This document shows positions 6,398-10,219 of a stretch of 10,219 bases of DNA, one piece after another. Position 1 is the first letter of the stretch; each line of letters begins with the position of its first letter. The stretch spans positions 1-10,219 of the forward strand of contig CAKUFI010000088.1 in assembly GCA_934647305.1 (NCBI GenBank), given 5' to 3'. The stretch comes from an uncultured Clostridia bacterium. GTDB taxonomy: Bacteria > Bacillota > Clostridia > Christensenellales > Aristaeellaceae. The notes beneath the pieces were generated by a model, which was given only the letters and a program-made list of their open reading frames with translations, was not told the DNA's origin and made no database searches. Position numbers and translations under genes: made by a program.

Positions 6398-6582
6398 GCT
6401 TATCAAAAAAGCTTTGACAAGTACCCACGCTGTGTATTTGCACTGCCCGCGTCGGCAACGCCGACAGGAGTTTTTCGGAGAATTCCGGAAAACCGCAGAA
6501 TTCGGGAACTCCAATCTATGGTTCCCGAATTCGTCGCCAGAACCGGCGGACGCAAGTGGGTGCAGGCTCAGCCTGCCCGGTC
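6375..6582. repeat. 208-base direct repeat, copy 1
   Basis: First of two adjacent units that match at 204 of 208 positions; differences are at 6430, 6509, 6556 and 6557. The unit starts inside the terminator hairpin. It contains a GTCGGC-AAC-GCCGAC hairpin (6451-6465), a perfect 12-bp inverted repeat (6498-6509 with 6521-6532), a bulged CGTCGCC hairpin (6532-6552), and GCAGGC-TCA-GCCTGC (6562-6576). No ribosome binding site with a convincing gene was found; open frames cross it on several frames because stop codons are rare. No transposase or target duplication is seen. It could be a non-autonomous element, a structured RNA, or a REP-like cluster. Confidence 0.85.
6498..6532. repeat. Perfect 12-bp inverted repeat in repeat copy 1
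   Basis: GAATTCGGGAAC (6498-6509) pairs fully with GTTCCCGAATTC (6521-6532) around an 11-base loop. Its counterpart in copy 2 (6706-6717 with 6729-6740) loses the pair next to the loop because C6509 is G6717, leaving 11 bp. It could be an RNA stem or a protein-binding palindrome. Confidence 0.7.
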
Positions 6583-6790
6583 GCTTCGAACGAGGCGGCC
6601 GGTTTGCTTATCAAAAAAGCTTTGACAAGTACCCACGTTGTGTATTTGCACTGCCCGCGTCGGCAACGCCGACAGGAGTTTTTCGGAGAATTCCGGAAAA
6701 CCGCAGAATTCGGGAAGTCCAATCTATGGTTCCCGAATTCGTCGCCAGAACCGGCGGACGCAACCGGGTGCAGGCTCAGCCTGCCCGGTC
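6583..6790. repeat. 208-base direct repeat, copy 2
   Basis: Second unit, offset exactly 208 bases from copy 1. At 6764-6765 it has CC where copy 1 has GT. With this change the hairpin around GCAGGC-TCA-GCCTGC can extend to CCGGG[TG]CAGGC paired with GCCTGCCCGG (6764-6775 and 6779-6788), a 10-bp stem with a 2-base bulge. The right arm overlaps the left arm of the next terminator (6785-6792). Confidence 0.85.
6706..6740. repeat. 11-bp inverted repeat in repeat copy 2
   Basis: Same inverted repeat as in copy 1, with arms 6706-6716 and 6730-6740. The twelfth pair next to the loop is lost by the C-to-G change at 6717, which would face a G at 6729. The rest of the stem is intact. Confidence 0.65.
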
Positions 6791-6816
6791 GCTTCGAACG
6801 AGGCGGCCGGTTTTTT
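6785..6816 (+). terminator. Intrinsic terminator ending the repeat block
   Basis: CCGGTCGC (6785-6792) pairs with GCGGCCGG (6803-6810), 8 bp including one T-G pair, loop of 10 bases, followed directly by TTTTTT (6811-6816). This is the best plus-strand terminator in the gap and would insulate the transporter gene from the wall protein gene. It contains the partial third repeat copy. Confidence 0.75.
6791..6813. repeat. Partial third copy of the 208-base repeat
   Basis: The first 23 bases of the unit appear a third time, again exactly 208 bases on, and then the sequence changes to a T-run. The repeat block is thus bounded on both sides by the same hairpin half, as expected after a duplication between short terminator copies. 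Confidence 0.8.
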
Positions 6817-6886
6817 CTCTCCTGACGCCTCCCTGCGGCAGGGAAAACCTGTCAGGCGGCGAAATATTATAGGGGGATGTGGTGCA

Positions 6887-6893
6887 GGGGAGG
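6887..6893 (+). promoter_or_regulatory. Ribosome binding site of the MFS gene
   Basis: GGGGAGG, 8 bases before the ATG at 6902. It fixes the start and excludes the upstream open frame that runs through the repeat block. Confidence 0.75.
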
Positions 6894-6901
6894 AACAAAG
6901 G

Positions 6902-8251
6902 ATGGAGCCAAAGGGGATCAGGCGATTGTGGTCATTCGACACGCGCGGGCTGGACAGGGATCAGATACGCACGCTGTACCTGATTATCATCGCGGTGTTC
7001 GGCGGCACCAGCTGGAAGAACATCACCACCGGCGTGGCCATGACCGGCTACCTCAAGGCCCTGGGCATGAGCGACTTTCTCTACGGCGTGGTCGTCGCGC
7101 TGCCCAGCGTGACCAACGCCTTCCAGTTCCTGGTCTCCTACATGATGGAGCATCGCTGGAACCGGGAGAGAATGTTCCGCACGGCCGGCCTGATTCAGCG
7201 GCTGAGCTGGATACTGTTCGGCCTGGTGCCATTCATCATCCCGATGCGGGACGGCCCGCTGCGCATCTGGGCGGCGGCGTTTCTGGCGCTGGTCTCGGCG
7301 GCGATGCAGCCCGCGACCGTGATGGGTTCGATGTCCATCTTTGCGGACGTGGTGCCCGACCGCATCCGGGGGCAGTACTTCGCCGTGCGCTCGCGCCTGG
7401 CGACGGTGGTCGCGCTATGCGTGGGGCTGTGCGTGGGCACGCTGATGGACTCGCTGCCCGCCTTCACGAACTACCTGGTGATCTTCACGATCGCCGGCGT
7501 AATCGGCGCGATGGACATCACGCTGTTCTTCTTCATGAAGATTCCCCCGCAGAGAAAGCGCGTGACCGGCGAGGGCATGGGCGCGATGTTCCGACGGGTC
7601 TTCAGGAACCGCAACTACATGCGGCTGTGCGTGTTTTCGGCGCTGTCCTACTTCGCCACGTACCTGGCGCTGCCCTATTTCACGGTGTACATGAACTCCG
7701 CGCTCCGGCTGACCGGCCTTCAGATGGTGTTCGTGCACGAGCTGCTCGCCAGCGCCGTATCCATCGTTGCGGTGGGGCGCTGGGGGCGGGCAATGGACCG
7801 CTTCGGCCACAAGCCGGTGGTCCTGCTCAGCACGCTGATGGGCGCGTTCGTGCCGCTGATCTGGGCCTTCGCCGCGCGCGGACAGCTCTGGGTGGCGGTG
7901 CTGGCGCAGATCGTCTACGGCATCCAGTGGAACGCCGGCGAGCTGAGCGCGCAGAACCTGTACCTGGAGCTGTCGCCGGTCGAGGGGCGCACGATGTACA
8001 TCGCGGTGTACTACCTGGCCGCGCAGCTGCTGGGCGCGTTCCTGGGCAGCTCGGCGGGCGGCTGGCTGCTGGACAACGCGCTGTGCCGCCTGGAAGCCTG
8101 GAACGTCAGCGTGCTGGGCGTGGCATTCAGCCGGTACAACTACCTGTTCATCCTCTCCTTTGCGCTGCGGCTGGCGGCCTGCCTGCTGCTGCCCCGCGTG
8201 AAGGAGGAAGGCTCGGCCAGCCTGAGGCAGATGCTCTCGGGCACGCGCTGA
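6902..8251 (+). CDS. Major facilitator superfamily (MFS) transporter
   Basis: A 449-residue integral membrane protein, the size of a typical 12-helix MFS carrier. Hydrophobic segments include about 24-46, 58-80, 101-115, 121-145, 166-182, 189-212, 243-262, 274-292, 305-325, 328-345, 365-389 and 412-430. Motif A-like loops occur in both halves: VPDRIRGQYFAVRSR (151-165) and GRAMDRFGHKPVV (295-307). The substrate cannot be read from the sequence. ATG 6902 was chosen because GGGGAGG (6887-6893) is 8 bases upstream; the open frame continues farther back, but only into the repeats and terminator. The next gene starts 36 bases after its stop with no terminator between, so the two are probably co-transcribed, which could link transport with peptide breakdown. 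Confidence 0.85.
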   Translation: MEPKGIRRLWSFDTRGLDRDQIRTLYLIIIAVFGGTSWKNITTGVAMTGYLKALGMSDFLYGVVVALPSVTNAFQFLVSYMMEHRWNRERMFRTAGLIQRLSWILFGLVPFIIPMRDGPLRIWAAAFLALVSAAMQPATVMGSMSIFADVVPDRIRGQYFAVRSRLATVVALCVGLCVGTLMDSLPAFTNYLVIFTIAGVIGAMDITLFFFMKIPPQRKRVTGEGMGAMFRRVFRNRNYMRLCVFSALSYFATYLALPYFTVYMNSALRLTGLQMVFVHELLASAVSIVAVGRWGRAMDRFGHKPVVLLSTLMGAFVPLIWAFAARGQLWVAVLAQIVYGIQWNAGELSAQNLYLELSPVEGRTMYIAVYYLAAQLLGAFLGSSAGGWLLDNALCRLEAWNVSVLGVAFSRYNYLFILSFALRLAACLLLPRVKEEGSASLRQMLSGTR

Positions 8252-8287
8252 AAACTCAAATCGAAAACAATTAAGGAGGAAACCGAA

Positions 8288-10081
8288 ATGAGCGAAATCA
8301 TCGAAAGAAAAGACCGCCGCATTGAGGATACCTGGCAGCTGGAGGACATCTTCGCCAACCAGCAGGCCTGGGAGGACACCGCCCGCGCCGCCGAGGAAAA
8401 GCTGGCTTCCTTCGGCCAGTATACGGGCAAGCTGGGCGATGCGGACACGCTGAAAAAGGCGCTGGACGATCTGTATGACCTGGAGCGCAAGGTGGGCGCG
8501 CTGTTCGTGTACGCCCGCATGCGCCGCGACGAGGACAACCGCAAGACCGAGTATCAGGGCCTGGTCAACCGCGCACAGAGCCTGATGGTGAAGCTGGGCA
8601 CGGCCAGCTCCTTCTTCAAGCCGGAGATCCTGAGCCTGCCCGCCGAGTACATTGAAAAGGTGTGCGCGCGCGAGGACTTCGCCGACTACCGCGTGCCCCT
8701 CATGGACATCGACCGCGACAGACCGCACACGCTGTCCGCCGAAATGGAGAAGCTGGTCGCCATGACCGGCGAAATGGGCAACTCGCCCGACAACATCTAC
8801 TCCATGCTGACCGACGCGGACATGAAGTTCCCGACCATCGAGGGCGAGGACGGCAAGCCGGTCGAAATCACGCAGGCTAACTACATCACCCTGATGATGA
8901 GCCGCGACCGCCGCGTGCGCAGGGACGCCTTCAACGCGCTCTACTCCACTTTCAAGTCCTTTGAAAACACCATTCCCGCCGTGTACGACGCCTCGGTCAA
9001 GACCGACGTGTTCTATGCCCGCGCGGCGAAGTTCGGCGGCGCGCTCGAAAGCCGCCTGTTCCCGGACGATGTGCCCATGAATGTGTACGAAAACCTCATC
9101 AAGACCGTGCACAGCCACCTGGGCAAGCTCAATCAGTTCGTGAAGCGCAACGGCGAGCTGATCGGCGTGGGCGAGGACATGAGCATGATCGACGTGTACG
9201 TGCCCGCGGTGTCCGGCTTCGACGTATCGCTGCCCTATGAGCAGGCCTACGACCTGGTCGTGGAGTGCCTGGCCCCGCTGGGCAAGGACTATCAGGACAC
9301 CCTGCGCCGCGCCCGCAGGGAGCACTGGATCGATCCCTATCCGAACGCGGGCAAGTCCTCCGGCGCGTATTCCTGGGGTACCTATGACTCTCACCCCTAC
9401 GTGCTGCTCAACTATCAGCAGAATCTGGACAACCTGTTGACCGTCGCCCATGAGCTGGGTCACGCCATGCATTCCTACTACTCCAACGGCGCGCAGCCCT
9501 TCACCACCTGCGACTACTCGCTGTTCGTGGCCGAGGTGGCCTCCACCACCAACGAGATCCTCACCCTGTTCGCGCTGATGGAGAAGTATCCGCAGAAGGA
9601 GGCGCAGGCCTTCCTGACCTATCAGCTGCTGGACGGCTTCCGCGGCACCGTGTTCCGCCAGACCATGTTCGCCGAGTTTGAGAAGATCAGCCACGAGATG
9701 GCCGAGAAGGGCGAACCGCTCACCGCCGAGAGCCTGAACAGAGCCTACGCGCAGCTCAACGCGCAGTACTACTCTGCCCTGAAGCAGGATGAGCTGATCG
9801 CTTATGAGTGGATGCGCATCCCGCACTTCTACCGTGCCTTCTACGTCTACAAGTACGCCACTGGCTACTCCGCCGCCATGGCGCTGGCCACCGCCATCCG
9901 CAAGGAAGGCGCGCCCGCCGTGGAGCGCTACCGCAAGTTCCTGTCGCTGGGCGGCAGCCTGCATCCCATCGAGTCGCTGCGCGTCGCCGGCGTGGACATG
10001 GCGAAGCCCGAGTCGGTCGAATCCTCGCTGGCCGAGTTTGACCGCCTGGTGGACAAGTACCTGGAGCTGACCGCAAGGTAA
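8288..10081 (+). CDS. pepF: Oligoendopeptidase F, zinc metallopeptidase family M3
   Basis: A 597-residue enzyme, matching the roughly 600 residues usual for PepF, without a signal peptide, so cytoplasmic. It cuts medium-length oligopeptides, usually as part of peptide use or turnover. The zinc motif HELGH is at 388-392 (His388 and His392 bind zinc, Glu389 is the catalytic base); Glu416 in VAEVASTTNE is the likely third ligand. The substrate-side region HFYRAFYVYKYATGYS is at 513-528, with His513 and Tyr residues typical of the family. The N-terminal helical region (about 10-200) is complete. AAGGAGGA (8273-8280) lies 7 bases before the ATG, a very strong site. It follows the MFS gene by 36 bases and ends before a triple hairpin block. 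Nothing looks broken. Confidence 0.93.
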   Translation: MSEIIERKDRRIEDTWQLEDIFANQQAWEDTARAAEEKLASFGQYTGKLGDADTLKKALDDLYDLERKVGALFVYARMRRDEDNRKTEYQGLVNRAQSLMVKLGTASSFFKPEILSLPAEYIEKVCAREDFADYRVPLMDIDRDRPHTLSAEMEKLVAMTGEMGNSPDNIYSMLTDADMKFPTIEGEDGKPVEITQANYITLMMSRDRRVRRDAFNALYSTFKSFENTIPAVYDASVKTDVFYARAAKFGGALESRLFPDDVPMNVYENLIKTVHSHLGKLNQFVKRNGELIGVGEDMSMIDVYVPAVSGFDVSLPYEQAYDLVVECLAPLGKDYQDTLRRARREHWIDPYPNAGKSSGAYSWGTYDSHPYVLLNYQQNLDNLLTVAHELGHAMHSYYSNGAQPFTTCDYSLFVAEVASTTNEILTLFALMEKYPQKEAQAFLTYQLLDGFRGTVFRQTMFAEFEKISHEMAEKGEPLTAESLNRAYAQLNAQYYSALKQDELIAYEWMRIPHFYRAFYVYKYATGYSAAMALATAIRKEGAPAVERYRKFLSLGGSLHPIESLRVAGVDMAKPESVESSLAEFDRLVDKYLELTAR

Positions 10082-10086
10082 GACCC

Positions 10087-10103
10087 GCGCCGCTTCGCGG
10101 CGC
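10087..10103. repeat. Short hairpin after pepF
   Basis: GCGCCGC (10087-10093) pairs perfectly with GCGGCGC (10097-10103) around the loop TTC, starting 5 bases after the pepF stop codon. There is no T-run after it, so it is more likely an RNA 3'-end structure than a terminator on its own. Confidence 0.6.
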
Positions 10104-10107
10104 ATTC

Positions 10108-10144
10108 CCGGGGGAAGGGGGCGCAATGCGCCCCCTTCCCCCGG
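10108..10144. repeat. GC-rich intergenic palindrome, copy 3 (17-bp perfect stem)
   Basis: Arms 10108-10124 and 10128-10144 pair at all 17 positions around the loop AAT. The arm reads CCGGGGGAAGGGGGCGC, the same plan as copies 1 and 2 but with AA in place of A and fully paired. As copy 2 it lies just past a gene end and is followed by GAACC. The full pairing despite changed bases suggests the palindrome itself is kept or freshly copied. Confidence 0.8.
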
Positions 10145-10164
10145 AACCCCTTACCCCCACGCAT

Positions 10165-10203
10165 CCCGCCCGGGAGCGGCGCTGCCGCACCGGGCGGGTT
10201 TTT
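10165..10203 (+). terminator. Strong intrinsic terminator after pepF
   Basis: Outer stem CCCGCCCGG (10165-10173) with CCGGGCGGG (10190-10198), 9 bp, then an inner stem GCGGC (10176-10180) with GCCGC (10184-10188), loop GCT, followed by TTTTT (10199-10203). This is a classical terminator for the MFS-pepF unit. Confidence 0.88.
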
Positions 10204-10219
10204 GCGGGGCGCGCTGCGC

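Larger units (their letters stand above)
6304..6901. other. 598-base intergenic region
   Basis: Holds the end signals of the wall protein gene (6313-6397), the two-and-a-bit 208-base repeats (6375-6813), a T-tract terminator (6785-6816) and an 85-base leader before the transporter gene. The leader has a -10-like TATTAT at 6865-6870 but no good -35 box at the right distance. I see no supported gene here. Confidence 0.7.

Noticed and set aside
6414..6440. TTGACA in each 208-base copy (6414-6419 and 6622-6627) as a promoter
   Set aside because: The only -10-like string, TATTTG, is at a 15-base spacing and matches poorly, so a promoter is not supported.
6375..6813. CRISPR array or integron attC array
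   Set aside because: The units are adjacent without variable spacers, are 208 bases long, and have no cas or integrase gene or attC core sites nearby.
6865..6871. TATTAT / TATAAT on either strand before the MFS gene
   Set aside because: The -10 string is good but no -35 box stands at 16-18 bases on either strand and there is no extended -10. The promoter of the MFS gene stays unlocated.
6396..6872. Overlapping open frames through the 208-base repeats, for example 6396-6872 and 6516-6722
   Set aside because: 208 is not a multiple of 3, so each copy is read in a different frame in any continuous reading. No ribosome binding site is present and hairpins and a terminator lie inside.
6638..6901. 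Extending the MFS protein upstream to 6638
   Set aside because: The extension reads through the repeat and the T-tract terminator and lacks MFS-like sequence. A good ribosome site supports ATG 6902.
7415..10126. A 903-residue open frame on the minus strand opposite the MFS and pepF genes
   Set aside because: It is antisense to two clearly coding genes with complete motifs and good ribosome sites. GC-rich codon use leaves few stops on the other strand, and its predicted protein is low in complexity and resembles no family.

Overview
The window looks like chromosomal DNA from a GC-rich Gram-positive bacterium of the Clostridia type (Bacillota). The reasons are strong AGGAGG-type ribosome binding sites, consensus sigma-A promoters with 17-base spacers, a Spo0B-fold sensor kinase, exported proteins with Pro/Thr linkers (TATPEPTATPEP style), and an M3 oligoendopeptidase. 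A Christensenellales-like gut lineage is a guess from style only. No phage, CRISPR, tRNA or rRNA gene was seen.

Layout. Bases 1-179 hold no gene, only a cluster of GC-rich hairpins, including two members of a palindrome family whose third member lies at 10108-10144. On the minus strand, an anchored CapA-like metallophosphatase protein (1520-2803) is followed 11 bases later by an RsmF-type rRNA m5C methyltransferase (180-1508); both probably use the promoter at 2847-2875. Back to back with it is a second promoter (2892-2920) for a short two-helix orphan sensor histidine kinase (2974-3852). A third consensus promoter (3886-3914) serves a 787-residue exported protein (3940-6303) with five closely related and one divergent peptidoglycan-binding modules and a C-terminal His/Cys-rich domain of unknown function.

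The 598-base gap at 6304-6901 is the most unusual stretch. It contains two 208-base direct repeats that match at 204 of 208 positions, plus a partial third copy. Each copy starts in the middle of a terminator hairpin and contains further hairpins, as if a structured element had entered a terminator and duplicated. After it comes a probable two-gene unit: an MFS transporter (6902-8251) and oligoendopeptidase F (8288-10081). The unit is closed by three hairpins: a short one, the 17-bp palindrome, and a strong intrinsic terminator (10165-10203).

How the genes fit together. Three neighbouring genes (CapA-like protein, sensor kinase, modular wall-binding protein) point to the cell envelope, which is an inference from family and export features. 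RsmF and PepF are housekeeping-type enzymes. No complete new defence or mobile system is visible. The best candidates for something undescribed are the 208-base terminator-linked repeat, the intergenic palindrome family, and the C-terminal domain of the modular wall protein.
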